This document shows, piece by piece, positions 8,965-17,676 of a DNA stretch of 64,000 nucleotides. The stretch comes from Sphingomonas yunnanensis (GTDB lineage: Bacteria; Pseudomonadota; Alphaproteobacteria; Sphingomonadales; Sphingomonadaceae), in contig NZ_JAIOKB010000009.1 in NCBI RefSeq assembly GCF_019898765.1, forward strand, positions 62,001-126,000, given 5' to 3'. Numbering within the stretch: the stretch's first letter is position 1; each line of letters begins with the position of its first letter. The notes below the pieces were generated by a model that saw nothing but the letters and a program-made list of their open reading frames with translations, was not told where the DNA came from and did no database searches. A program made the position numbers and the translations under genes.

Positions 8965-10326
8965 ATGCGACGATCGCGCTCCCTGATGCTCGCGCTGCCG
9001 GTGCTCGCGGCGGCAACGGTCGCCGCCGACACGCCCGCGCTCGCGCCCGGCGCGCGCAACCCGATCCTGCCGGGGTATTTCGCTGACCCCTCGATCGTCC
9101 ACGCCGAGGGCGAGTGGTTCGTCTACGCCACGGTCGATTCCTGGGGCGGCGACACGCTGGCGCTGTGGCGCTCGCGCGACCTGCGCGACTGGACGCTCTC
9201 CACCCCGGACTGGCCGACCAAGCGCGCCGCGACGAGCCCGACCTCGAACGACAGCCGCGTCTGGGCGCCCTCGGTGGTGCACGCGCACGGGCGCTACTGG
9301 ATGTACGTCTCGGTCGGCAGCGAGGTGTGGGTCGGCAGCGCTCCCCATCCCGCGGGGCCGTGGCGCGACGCCAACGACGGGCGCCCGCTGATCCCCGGCA
9401 ACTACCGTCCGGGCTATCACATGATCGACGCCGAGGCCTTCGTCGACGACGACGGCCAGGCCTATCTCTACTGGGGGTCGGGGCTCGACTGGGTCAATGG
9501 CCATTGTTTCGCGGTTCGGCTCAAGCCCGACATGGTGAGCTTCGACGGCGCGCCGGTCGACGTCACCCCGGCGCATTATTTCGAGGCGCCTTTCATGTTC
9601 AAGCGCGGCGGCGTCTATTTCTTGACGTACAGCTGGGGCAACACCACCACCGACAGCTATCAGGTCCGCTATGCGGTCGGCACCTCGCCGCTCGGCCCGT
9701 TCCACGAGCCCGCGGACCGGCCGATCCTCGCCACCGACCGCGCGCGCGGCATCGTCAGCCCCGGGCATCACGCGGTGTTCCGCGCCGGCGGCGAGGACTT
9801 CATCCTCTACCACCGCCAGTCGCTGCCCTATGCGCCGGGCGGCGACGTGCGGCGCCAGGTGGCGCTGGACCGGCTGGTCGTGCGCGGCGACCGGATCGAG
9901 CCGGTCACGCCGAGCAATCGGGGCGTCGACGTGCCCGGCACCGCGACGCGGCGCGCGCGCACGGCCATCGCGCCCGCGGCGATCACCGCCTCGCGCGCCG
10001 ACCCAGCGCACGCCGCCGCGCTCGCCGGCGACGACAATTACGCGACGAGCTGGCGCAGCACGGGCGCCGGCACGCTCACGCTCGACCTCGGGCGACGCCG
10101 CCGCGTCGCACGGCTCGTCCTGCGGCTCGGCGCGCCGACGGTGCCGACGCGGCTCGCGGCCGAGGCTTCCGACGACGGCGTGACGTGGCGGCCGATCGCG
10201 CCGGTGCGCGCGGTGACCGGATCGCCGGTGACGATCGCCGTCGCGCGGGAGGTGCGGCTGCTCCGAGTCACATTGCCCGAGGGCGGCGAGATTATCGAGG
10301 CGAGCGCGGCGCCTATGCCGCTATAA
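8965..10326 (+). CDS. Glycoside hydrolase family 43 enzyme with C-terminal F5/8C-like domain
   Basis: A 453-residue secreted enzyme with a signal peptide (MRRSRSLMLALPVLAAATVAA). The five-bladed GH43 propeller covers about residues 27-330. The likely catalytic base is the Asp of YFADPS, the pKa-modulating Asp is in HMIDAEAFVDDDG, and the acid Glu is in HYFEAPFMFK. Residues about 345-450 resemble a discoidin (F5/8 type C) carbohydrate-binding module, with DDNYATSWRS and LTLDLG. Activity is probably arabinofuranosidase or xylosidase, not resolvable by eye. Base composition is visibly richer in G and C than in the flanking genes, which suggests a different origin. The start follows GAGGAG at a rather long 13-base spacing. 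Confidence 0.85.
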   Translation: MRRSRSLMLALPVLAAATVAADTPALAPGARNPILPGYFADPSIVHAEGEWFVYATVDSWGGDTLALWRSRDLRDWTLSTPDWPTKRAATSPTSNDSRVWAPSVVHAHGRYWMYVSVGSEVWVGSAPHPAGPWRDANDGRPLIPGNYRPGYHMIDAEAFVDDDGQAYLYWGSGLDWVNGHCFAVRLKPDMVSFDGAPVDVTPAHYFEAPFMFKRGGVYFLTYSWGNTTTDSYQVRYAVGTSPLGPFHEPADRPILATDRARGIVSPGHHAVFRAGGEDFILYHRQSLPYAPGGDVRRQVALDRLVVRGDRIEPVTPSNRGVDVPGTATRRARTAIAPAAITASRADPAHAAALAGDDNYATSWRSTGAGTLTLDLGRRRRVARLVLRLGAPTVPTRLAAEASDDGVTWRPIAPVRAVTGSPVTIAVAREVRLLRVTLPEGGEIIEASAAPMPL

Positions 10327-10748
10327 TGGCTGAACCGATTGAAGACCCAAAAGCAGTCGCTCCCGGCGCCCTCCCCGCCTCTCAACTCCGGTCACTCGTT
10401 CATGTCGGCGTCCGAGGCAGTCGACCATTCCGCGCAGCTGTCTGGTTGGCTCACTCTGGGAGGAAGGCAGACATCCAAATGCAACCTTCAACGCGAATGT
10501 CGCACGCATGGTTTTAGGAGAAGGCGGCATCGCGGCTTCGGCGAGCAAACGCTTCTACAGAGACGGTGATCCGCTACATCCAGCCTCACGGCCTTCGCTG
10601 ATCATGATGCGGCCATGTCCGTCAACACCGTACCTCCGGAGGCGGAGGCAGATACCTACAGCCTGTTGCATGGCAGCAAAACAGCCGTATGATATGTTGC
10701 AACATACCGTGGCTCTCACGGTTCGTCGAAGCCGTTCTCGGAGTAGCA
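10327..10748. other. Intergenic stretch upstream of TonB receptor
   Basis: No convincing gene. It holds a partial copy of repeat family B at about 10376-10403 and a 14-bp perfect palindrome at 10693-10706. Confidence 0.5.
10693..10706. promoter_or_regulatory. Perfect 14-bp palindrome, putative operator
   Basis: TATGTTGCAACATA reads the same on both strands and lies 43 bases before the start codon of the TonB receptor at 10749. Palindromes of this type and position are usual operators for LacI- or GntR-like repressors. No regulator gene is adjacent, so the binding protein is unknown. Confidence 0.45.
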
Positions 10749-12824
10749 ATGTCCTTAACGCCCCTTGGTTCGCGGCTGCGGAGGTCCACAGTCGCCTTCA
10801 CGTTTGCGCTCGGTTTGACGCCATTCAACGTAGAGGCACAGGAACTATCCGAGCGTGACGACGAAGACGAGATCGTCGTTCTGGGCACCCGCAACGCCGT
10901 CGACCGCACGCTATCGTCGGACCGGGTCACCGAACGCATGTCGCAATCGAGCCGTTCGATCGAACGCGACATTCTCGATGCAACGGGAACATACCGGCTA
11001 AGCGACGCTCTCGAGCTCGTCAGCGGCTTCAGCCAGCAGAACAACCGTGGCGGAGTTATCGACAATTTTGCGGTTCGCGGATTTCTTGGCACCCCGGACG
11101 GAGGCGCGGAGTACTATCTGAACGGCTTTTTGGCCAATCGCGGCATGGCTCCACCACGCGATCCCGCGACAACCGAACGGATTGAGGTGCTCAAAGGCCC
11201 AACAGGCGCGCTATTCGGTGACGTTGATCCCGCCGGCCGGGTCAATATCGTGAACAAGGTGCCGCGCTTTACGCCGCACGCGAACGCGATGGTCAGTTAT
11301 GGCTCGTTCAACACGCGGCGTGTCGAACTCGACGCTACAGGCCCCTTGTCTCGGACCCTGGCCGCCCGGATCGTGGTCGCAGGTGAAGACAGTGATGGGT
11401 GGCGCGATACCGTCACCCTGCGCCGACGCGTCGTTTCGCCGTCGCTGACCTGGCAGCCAAGCGGTGCGCTGCGCCTCACCTACACTGGCGAGTTCAGCCA
11501 ATACGACACGCCATTCGACCGCGGCATTCCGGCGATCGACGGCAAGGCCAACGCGTTGCCGCTCTCAAACTTCTACGGCGAACCATCAAACGGCATCACC
11601 AAATCACGGCAGGACCAGCACCAGGTGACCGCTCTGGCGGACTTCGGCGGGAGCTGGACGCTGAACGGCGGTGTGGTCTGGCGAACAGGAACGCTGCAGG
11701 GCTTGTCCGCCGACCAGTCGCGCATCGTCGGGAACGCCTTGTGGCGACAGCGCCGATCGCGTGACTTCAGTGTCGATGACCTGTCAGCGCGCCTGGAGCT
11801 CGCCGGGCAGATCGGGCAACACCGCGTCAGCGCAGGCATCAAAGGTTATCGCTTTTCCTACGGCGAGCGCTGGCTGCGTATCAACCCCTCAGCCTCTGCG
11901 CCTTACGCGATCGACCTGTACAACCCGGTCTATGGATCGGATGCAGCTTCCCTACGTCCCTTTACGAACAATGATGAGAGTCGCTGGGCAGGCACCTTCT
12001 ACGTGCAGGACATGTGGGACGTTACCGACCGGCTGACGCTGGTCGGAGGCGCACGGATCGATCCCTACCGCCAGAAAATCGTCAACAACAACACGGGCGG
12101 TGTCGGCCGCAACATCGATGAGCCTGTTAGCTTCCGCTTCGGTGCGCGCTACCGCATTACGGATGTGATCGCGGTGCACACCAACTGGGGTGAAAACTTC
12201 TCGCTTAACACCGGCACCGATCGCAACGGGGCGGGCTTCGGCCCGGAAAAAGGTCGTGGTTACGAGGTGGGTGTCGCGGCCAAGCTGCCTAGTATTGATT
12301 TGGCGGCAACCTGGTTCGATATCCACAAACAGGACATCCTGACGACCGATCCGGTAGATGCGAACTTCCTGGCACCCGTGGGTAGCATCGTCAGCCGTGG
12401 GATTGAACTCGACGCCTCAGCGCAGCTCGGCAATCGCTGGCAGGTCGTCGCCAATTATGCGTGGCTTGATGCAAAGGCAGATGACACCGCCTTTCCGACA
12501 CCGGAGGTGCTGAACGTGCCGGAGCACTCAGGCACGTTGCTGGTGGTCCATAGTATCCCGACCACCCATGGCGACTGGCAGTTGAGCGGAGGCGCCGCCT
12601 ATGTCGGCGATCGGGCGGGATCACTCACCGCTGATCCGGTGGTGCTACCCGGATATGTGAAGGTGAAGACGGCTATCGAAGCACCGCTAATTGAGGGAGT
12701 CCGCTTCCGTCTTGAGGCGGACAATCTGCTCGCTCAACGCTATGCCGCCAGCTCGTACAGCGCCTTGTGGATCTACCCCGGCGCGCCTCGGACGGTGCGG
12801 GCGTCACTTCGTGTCGAGATCTGA
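10749..12824 (+). CDS. TonB-dependent siderophore-type receptor
   Basis: A 691-residue receptor of the FhuA/FpvA-like TonB class. The start ATG has GGAG five bases upstream and opens a signal peptide. The plug domain contains DEIVVLGTRNA (TonB-box region), DALELVSGFSQQNNRGG, DNFAVRGF and TERIEVLKGPTGALFGDVDPAGRVNIVNKVP, the wording typical of siderophore receptors. The protein ends in a beta-strand with RASLRVEI. It probably imports a ferric chelate or a related ligand, but its position after a glycan locus leaves another substrate possible. A palindromic operator candidate lies just upstream. Confidence 0.88.
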   Translation: MSLTPLGSRLRRSTVAFTFALGLTPFNVEAQELSERDDEDEIVVLGTRNAVDRTLSSDRVTERMSQSSRSIERDILDATGTYRLSDALELVSGFSQQNNRGGVIDNFAVRGFLGTPDGGAEYYLNGFLANRGMAPPRDPATTERIEVLKGPTGALFGDVDPAGRVNIVNKVPRFTPHANAMVSYGSFNTRRVELDATGPLSRTLAARIVVAGEDSDGWRDTVTLRRRVVSPSLTWQPSGALRLTYTGEFSQYDTPFDRGIPAIDGKANALPLSNFYGEPSNGITKSRQDQHQVTALADFGGSWTLNGGVVWRTGTLQGLSADQSRIVGNALWRQRRSRDFSVDDLSARLELAGQIGQHRVSAGIKGYRFSYGERWLRINPSASAPYAIDLYNPVYGSDAASLRPFTNNDESRWAGTFYVQDMWDVTDRLTLVGGARIDPYRQKIVNNNTGGVGRNIDEPVSFRFGARYRITDVIAVHTNWGENFSLNTGTDRNGAGFGPEKGRGYEVGVAAKLPSIDLAATWFDIHKQDILTTDPVDANFLAPVGSIVSRGIELDASAQLGNRWQVVANYAWLDAKADDTAFPTPEVLNVPEHSGTLLVVHSIPTTHGDWQLSGGAAYVGDRAGSLTADPVVLPGYVKVKTAIEAPLIEGVRFRLEADNLLAQRYAASSYSALWIYPGAPRTVRASLRVEI

Positions 12825-13177
12825 TTCGATTAGGCACTGGCTTTCGCCGGTCCAGCTGAGTGATTTAGGCGCACATCAACCGTGGCATGGGCCATCGATA
12901 AGCCGTGACGGGAAATGAAAAAGCTCGCACTCGACAAACGAATGACTTCGGGAGATCGTGCAATCTTCGAACGACCGCGATTGGGCGCTGGCAGCCCCCC
13001 TTCCCTCCCGTGCAGAGGACCGAATTGCGGTCATTCGTGAGCAAAGATCGGCCCACCGAAACCGGACGTTCATTCATGTTCGTCGCGTCGTGCGATTGTG
13101 CTGGCTTGAACGAGGTTGCGCTTCTTCTTGTGATCTTGGGAACCAAACCAAGCCCAATGATAAGGTCGCTCCGAGAA
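12825..13177. other. Intergenic stretch between convergent genes
   Basis: Lies between the 3' ends of the TonB receptor and kup. No gene is seen. It contains copy 1 of repeat family A (12992-13077). No clear hairpin-plus-U-tract terminator was found by eye. Confidence 0.5.
12992..13077 (+). repeat. Dispersed intergenic repeat, family A, copy 1
   Basis: Aligns over about 85 bases with 32349-32437. Both share CCCCCTTCCCT, CGT, GAGGACC, CGGTCATTC, CCGAAA and CGGACGT..CATTCA in the same order. Both copies are intergenic and in the same orientation. Confidence 0.55.
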
Positions 13178-15070
13178 CTAGATGCGCACCTCAGTCCCAA
13201 CGACTACGAGCTGGTGCGACGGGATGCAGAAGGAGTCGCCTGTCGGCGCGGTGTTACGCTGCATGGATACGAAAATCTCTTCTCGCCAAGGCGCCATCCC
13301 AGCGATCCCGGCGTCGGCGATGATCGTCTCCTGCCCGATGTAGTAGCTAACCTCCTCGAGCTGATCAGCGTCAAAGAGCTCAGTTGCGGCCAAGCCGCCA
13401 GGAATGTTGATGTTCTCCATGAAGCCAAAGCTCAGGATGACTCGATGCACGTTCGTGCAGATGAGCGACGTCTCAGCCCGATCGTTAACCCGTACGTACG
13501 GCGTTTCCGCCACCTGTACCGAGACGAGGATGAGGCGCTCCTGAAGCGCCCTGTTGTGCCGAACGTGCTGCGTCAGCGCCAAAGGTATGCCGCTTGTAGC
13601 AGCGCTGAGAAAAGCTCCGACCCCTTTGGTGCGGCAATCAACTGCCTGGTCAAGCCGACGAACGAACGTGTCTTCTCCATCGCGCTGGTGTGCACGCGAC
13701 TGCTCCACCAGCCGAACGCCGGAGCGCCACGTTAGCATGAGGAAGGCGACGACAACCGCGATGACGAGCGGGAACCAGCCGCCTTCAAGCAGCTTCACGC
13801 CGTTCGCCGCGAAAAACACCAAATCCAAGGCGAAAAAGGCACCGTTGACGAGCACCACCAGCAGCGGATTGTAGCCCCACCGCAGCGCCACCAGTGCCGC
13901 CAGGAAGGTCGAGATCGCCATCAATCCCGACACGGCGATGCCGTAGGCGCCAGCCAGGCCTTCCGACGAGCGGAAGATGAGCACCGCCGCGAGCGTCCCT
14001 GCCGCGAGCAGCCAATTCGCAAGCGGCAGGTATACCTGTCCCTCCTGATCCGCCGCAGTATGACGGATGTCCAACCGGGGCAGGAAGCCAAGCTGGATCG
14101 CCTGCTGCGTCAGCGAGAAGACCCCTGAGATGATCGCCTGGCTGGCGATCACGGTCGCCGCAGTGGCGAACACGATCAGCGGATAATGCGCCCAGCCGGG
14201 TGCCAGCTCGTAGAAGGGGCTGACGAGCGCGGCGGGGTTGGTCTCGATCAGCGCCGCCTGACCCAGGTAGTTAAGGACCAGTGCGGGCAGTGCGACCGCG
14301 AACCAGGCAAGGCGGATCGGGAAGCGTCCAAAGTGCCCCATGTCCGCGTACATCGCCTCGCCTCCGGTGACGGCCAGGAAAACCGCCCCGAGCACTGCGA
14401 AGCTGACCGGGATGGGCGATCGTAGCAGGAAGCCGATCGCTTCCGCCGGATTGAGCGCCTGCAGCGCTGCCGGATGACGGATCACTGCCGCGACGCCGAG
14501 GAGGGCGATCGCGAGAAACCAGACGAGCATGACTGGCCCGAAAATACGTCCGATGAACCCGGTGCCTCGGGCCTGCACCAGGAACAAGCCGATGAGGATG
14601 ACGATCGTGATGGGGAGGATGGCCGGGGCTAGCATCGGCGCATCCACCTGCAGTCCCTCCACCGCGCTCAGCACCGAGATGGCCGGTGTGATGACACCGT
14701 CGCCGTAGAGGAGCGCGGCGCCGACAAGGCCGAGTACAAGAAGGGCCGCCTGCCTCGTCCGCGGCTCGGCGTGCCGAGCGCCGAGCAGCGCGAGCATGGC
14801 GACAACGCCCCCTTCGCCGTCGTTATCGGCACGAAGGATCAGGATCGCATACTTGATCGATACCACGACCACGAGCGACCAGATGATGAGCGAGGCAACG
14901 CCGATCGCTGCAACGCCTGGAGCGCCGCCTGCGGCGGTGACTGCGACCTTGAAGGCGTAAAGCGGGCTGGTTCCGATGTCACCGTAGACGACGCCGAGCG
15001 CTGTCAGCCCAGCAGCGATCCCCGTCCGATGCTTGATGCCATGCTGATCCGGTCGATGAACGTCCATCAT
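13178..15070 (-). CDS. kup: Kup-family potassium uptake permease
   Basis: A 630-residue inner-membrane K+/H+ symporter. The N-terminal GVVYGDIGTSPLYA (about 26-39) and LLYGDGVITPAISVLSAVEGL are Kup/HAK/KT signatures. About twelve hydrophobic segments span residues 20-440, followed by a cytoplasmic domain of about 190 residues. Length matches Kup (about 620-640). It is a constitutive low-affinity complement to the inducible Kdp pump encoded further along on the same strand. The start MMDVHRP has AGGGGGA nearby upstream. Confidence 0.93.
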   Translation of the reverse strand: MMDVHRPDQHGIKHRTGIAAGLTALGVVYGDIGTSPLYAFKVAVTAAGGAPGVAAIGVASLIIWSLVVVVSIKYAILILRADNDGEGGVVAMLALLGARHAEPRTRQAALLVLGLVGAALLYGDGVITPAISVLSAVEGLQVDAPMLAPAILPITIVILIGLFLVQARGTGFIGRIFGPVMLVWFLAIALLGVAAVIRHPAALQALNPAEAIGFLLRSPIPVSFAVLGAVFLAVTGGEAMYADMGHFGRFPIRLAWFAVALPALVLNYLGQAALIETNPAALVSPFYELAPGWAHYPLIVFATAATVIASQAIISGVFSLTQQAIQLGFLPRLDIRHTAADQEGQVYLPLANWLLAAGTLAAVLIFRSSEGLAGAYGIAVSGLMAISTFLAALVALRWGYNPLLVVLVNGAFFALDLVFFAANGVKLLEGGWFPLVIAVVVAFLMLTWRSGVRLVEQSRAHQRDGEDTFVRRLDQAVDCRTKGVGAFLSAATSGIPLALTQHVRHNRALQERLILVSVQVAETPYVRVNDRAETSLICTNVHRVILSFGFMENINIPGGLAATELFDADQLEEVSYYIGQETIIADAGIAGMAPWREEIFVSMQRNTAPTGDSFCIPSHQLVVVGTEVRI

Positions 15071-15229
15071 TCCCCCTCATCCGCGGATCGCCCGCCTTGG
15101 CCCACGCAACGCCGAGGAGCTTGCTTCGGTCTCAACACAGATCAGGTGGTGCTCCGCGCCCATGGCGAGTTGTTCATACCGGACTCGCCCCTAAGCGCGG
15201 GACAATGCTTCCCGCGAGCTGACACCGGG

Positions 15230-16462
15230 TCAGGCTGCACGCTCGGCGGGCATGGCGCGTTCTCCGACAACCTCGAAAGCGCCCCCGTCAACGAGCACCT
15301 GCGCACTCAGCGGGCGACAGTTGTAGCTGGAGGCCATCGAGGCACCATAGGCCCCGGTGGCATGGAAGACCGCCAGGTCGCCGCGGGCAACCCGGTCGAT
15401 CTCCTGGTTTGTGCCGAAGGTGTCGCCGGTCTCGCAGACGGGGCCAGCGAGGTTGGCGACCATTGTCTCGCCGGAGGGCTGAACGGCGGCGAAGCGGTGG
15501 TAGGCGCCGTACATAGCCGGCCGCGCCAGATCGTTCATCGCTGCGTCGACGATCACGAACGGAGCCGCAGTACCCGGCTTCACCCATATGACTTGGGTCA
15601 TCAGCACACCGGCGAGCCCTGCGATAATCCTCCCAGGCTCGAAGGTCAGCCCGACGTTCCACTGCGCGGAAACGCGGGCGACCATGGCGGCATAGTCGGC
15701 CAGCGAAGGGATATGATCCTCCTCGCGATACGGGATGCCAAGCCCTCCACCCAGGTCGACGCGGGTAATGACATGGCCACGTGCACGAAGCTCAATGATG
15801 AGCTCGCCGATGCGACTGTACGCCGCCTCGAGCGGAGCAAGATCGCTGAGCTGGCTGCCGATGTGCAATGCCAACCCATGCAGGTGCAGCCCGTCGAGCC
15901 GGCCCAGCCGATCGTAGATGTCGGCGGCATCCGCGATGCCCACGCCGAACTTGTTCTCGCGGCGGCCGGTCGAGATCTTTGTATGGGTGCCCGCGTCGAC
16001 GTCGGGGTTGACGCGCAGCACGGCCGGCGCCCGCCGGCCGCGACCGTACGCAAGGCGGGAGAGCACCCGCCCCTCTTCCTCCAGCTCGAGGTTAAACTGG
16101 CCGATGTTGGCGTCGAGCGCGTCGCTGAGCTCGCGGTCGGTCTTGCCGACGCCCGAGAAGACGATCCCGGCCGGCGCCATGCCTGCGTCGAGCGCACGGC
16201 GAAGCTCGCCACCCGAGACGATGTCGGCACCGAAGCCGCGCCCGGCGAGCAGGCGCAGCACCGCGCTGTTCGGATTAGCCTTGACCGCGAAAGCGAAGCG
16301 GGCTGCAGGCAGCCGCCGCAGCGCCGTTCGGAACGCGTCCGCTGCGTGGCGGAGGGCGGCGGCCGAGTAGACGTGTACCGGCGTGCCGACCGCTTCCGCA
16401 ATCTCGGCCAGCGGCACGTCCTCGGCGTGGAGGGTACCTTGCTTGTACGCAAAGAAGCTCAT
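15230..16462 (-). CDS. lysA: Diaminopimelate decarboxylase
   Basis: A 410-residue PLP enzyme that converts meso-diaminopimelate to L-lysine, the last step of lysine synthesis. The PLP-binding Lys is in FAVKANPN near residue 60. HGLALHIGSQL, DLGGGLGIPY, EPGRIIAG and GPVCETGDTF are standard fold-III decarboxylase motifs, and the final tyrosine region reads GAYGASMASSYN. The ATG at 16462 gives the usual MSFFAYKQG start. A GTG six codons upstream (16480) overlaps the stop of the preceding gene as GTGA and would imply translational coupling, so either may be used. Confidence 0.92.
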   Translation of the reverse strand: MSFFAYKQGTLHAEDVPLAEIAEAVGTPVHVYSAAALRHAADAFRTALRRLPAARFAFAVKANPNSAVLRLLAGRGFGADIVSGGELRRALDAGMAPAGIVFSGVGKTDRELSDALDANIGQFNLELEEEGRVLSRLAYGRGRRAPAVLRVNPDVDAGTHTKISTGRRENKFGVGIADAADIYDRLGRLDGLHLHGLALHIGSQLSDLAPLEAAYSRIGELIIELRARGHVITRVDLGGGLGIPYREEDHIPSLADYAAMVARVSAQWNVGLTFEPGRIIAGLAGVLMTQVIWVKPGTAAPFVIVDAAMNDLARPAMYGAYHRFAAVQPSGETMVANLAGPVCETGDTFGTNQEIDRVARGDLAVFHATGAYGASMASSYNCRPLSAQVLVDGGAFEVVGERAMPAERAA

Positions 16463-16476
16463 CGTCGATCCGTCGC

Positions 16477-16740
16477 TCACAGCCCGAAGCCGTCGCTGTT
16501 CTGCCCACGCCGACGCACGCGTGCGGCATGGACCGCGGTTGCGGTATGGTAATGGCCGCGCCGCTCGGCGCGGAATACCTGGGCCACGCGCTTGCCGTGC
16601 ACCATCAGCGGCAGCCCGAGCAGGGCGACAATGAAAAGCGGCACCATTAGCGGCGATCGGTCCAGCATGAGGCAGGCGGCGCAGGCGCCGGCAAACAGGG
16701 CGAAGCCGGTGGCTTTCCAGGCGAGGTCGCGATGGGTCAC
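16477..16740 (-). CDS. Small hydrophobic protein upstream of lysA
   Basis: An 87-residue protein with two predicted membrane helices (about 9-27 and 31-48) and a basic C-terminal tail (HGKRVAQVFRAERRG). It starts at GTG 16740, overlapping the stop of the methyltransferase-like gene as GTGA, and its own stop overlaps a possible lysA GTG start. The tight coupling supports a real gene. No named family was recognised. Confidence 0.6.
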   Translation of the reverse strand: MTHRDLAWKATGFALFAGACAACLMLDRSPLMVPLFIVALLGLPLMVHGKRVAQVFRAERRGHYHTATAVHAARVRRRGQNSDGFGL

Positions 16741-17255
16741 CCGAGCATACCCCCGATCGTCGCGGCGGCTGGATCGCCGACGACGCGGTCACCCGCGGCT
16801 GCCAGCAGCTCGCTGAGACCGGCCCGATGATCGTCGCGCGCGGTGCCGTGCCACAGCACGATGTCGGCCGGGAAAACCGCCTCCTGAGCGAGCGCCTGCG
16901 CCATGTCGACCTGGTCGAAGGTGAGGCCGATCGCACCGTCACGCATCATGCCCGCGGCCGAGCGGGCACGGGCGATCATCGCCGGCGAACCGTCGATGCC
17001 GCGCGCCTCGATGGCGGTGAAGCCGAGCGCACGTGCCTCACGCGCCGCCTCGATCAGCAGCGCGCCGTTGCCGCAGTCGGCATCGACGATCCGGACCGAG
17101 CAGCGGTGCCGCTGCCGCAGGTCCGCCAGCGCCGCGACGAGCGGCAGCCAGCGCGGATCGGCGTGCACCGTGCGCGAGCCCGGTACCGCGAAGTCGCGTG
17201 CTGCGCGCACACCATTGTCGGCCGACATAGCGGCCTTCTTCATTGTCGCTGTCAT
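16737..17255 (-). CDS. SAM-dependent methyltransferase-like protein
   Basis: A 172-residue protein with the class I methyltransferase layout. VRIVDADCGNGALLIEAA (about 53-70) corresponds to motif I, EARGIDGSP to the acidic end of strand beta-2, and LTFDQVDMAQAL plus ADIVLWHG to motifs II and IV. In motif I the usual D.GCG.G reads DADCGNG, which is acceptable. AAGGAGG is placed six or seven bases before the ATG. Substrate unknown. It is second in a short coupled operon leading into lysA. Confidence 0.65.
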   Translation of the reverse strand: MTATMKKAAMSADNGVRAARDFAVPGSRTVHADPRWLPLVAALADLRQRHRCSVRIVDADCGNGALLIEAAREARALGFTAIEARGIDGSPAMIARARSAAGMMRDGAIGLTFDQVDMAQALAQEAVFPADIVLWHGTARDDHRAGLSELLAAAGDRVVGDPAAATIGGMLG

Positions 17256-17266
17256 GATGACCTCCT

Positions 17267-17530
17267 TCAGGCCGCGCGCACGAGCGCGCGCTCGCTGGCA
17301 GGGACCGGACCGATCGGGATGAGGGGCTTCAGCGGCTTGACCGCCATCTCGAGGCTGGCGTGGTAAATCTCGCGCTCGGCGTGAGCGAAGCTCAGTGCGG
17401 CACCGCGCGAAGTGAAGCGGCCCTCGAGCTTGCCTGCGCCGTCCTGGACGAGCCAGTGGCCCGCATGGTCCTGACCGACGTAGATGACCGGGCCGCGTTC
17501 GTCGGGCTCCGGAAGAGGTTCAGACGACAT
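17267..17530 (-). CDS. Small protein with DUF2188-like strand-rich repeat
   Basis: An 87-residue soluble protein. Residues about 15-54 (VIYVGQDHAGHW...FAHAER) align by eye with the C-terminal domain of the protein at 19044-19580 (VVGRDADGSW...FAQAER), indicating a shared small beta-beta-alpha domain. The pattern W.V...G..GRF.S...A..FA..E resembles DUF2188-like domains. It heads an operon with the methyltransferase and lysA, and its promoter region carries one copy of the motif shared with the corA and kdp operons. Function unknown. Confidence 0.6.
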   Translation of the reverse strand: MSSEPLPEPDERGPVIYVGQDHAGHWLVQDGAGKLEGRFTSRGAALSFAHAEREIYHASLEMAVKPLKPLIPIGPVPASERALVRAA

Positions 17531-17596
17531 GATCGCTACTGATGCCTTCGATGAACGAGCATCGCGTGCCCGCCCATCTCAGCTACGAGCCCTCCC

Positions 17597-17643
17597 ATAG
17601 TCTTTCGAGATCGATTCCCGGCATCGGCATAGTGGCCGCATAA
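17597..17643 (-). promoter_or_regulatory. Conserved upstream motif, copy A
   Basis: On the minus strand this site contains GGAATCGATCTCGA followed 19 bases later by TAGCTG, matching copy B in spacing. TATGCC lies further upstream, 11 bases closer than in copies B and C, about one helical turn. It sits about 70-110 bases before the gene at 17530. Confidence 0.45.
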
Positions 17644-17676
17644 TCACGCCAACGGCTCGTCGCATTTTGGGGCGGC

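Noticed and set aside
9114..10517. Second long plus-strand frame over the GH43 gene
   Set aside because: Arg-rich out-of-frame shadow in very GC-rich DNA. The GH43 frame has all catalytic motifs and a signal peptide.
14771..16552. Long plus-strand open frame opposite kup and lysA
   Set aside because: Composition is that of an antisense shadow with no domain. LysA and Kup motifs lie on the other strand.
16463..16942. Upstream extension of the lysA frame to 16942
   Set aside because: The extension is Arg/Ser-rich and antisense-like, and it overlaps two coupled genes in another frame.
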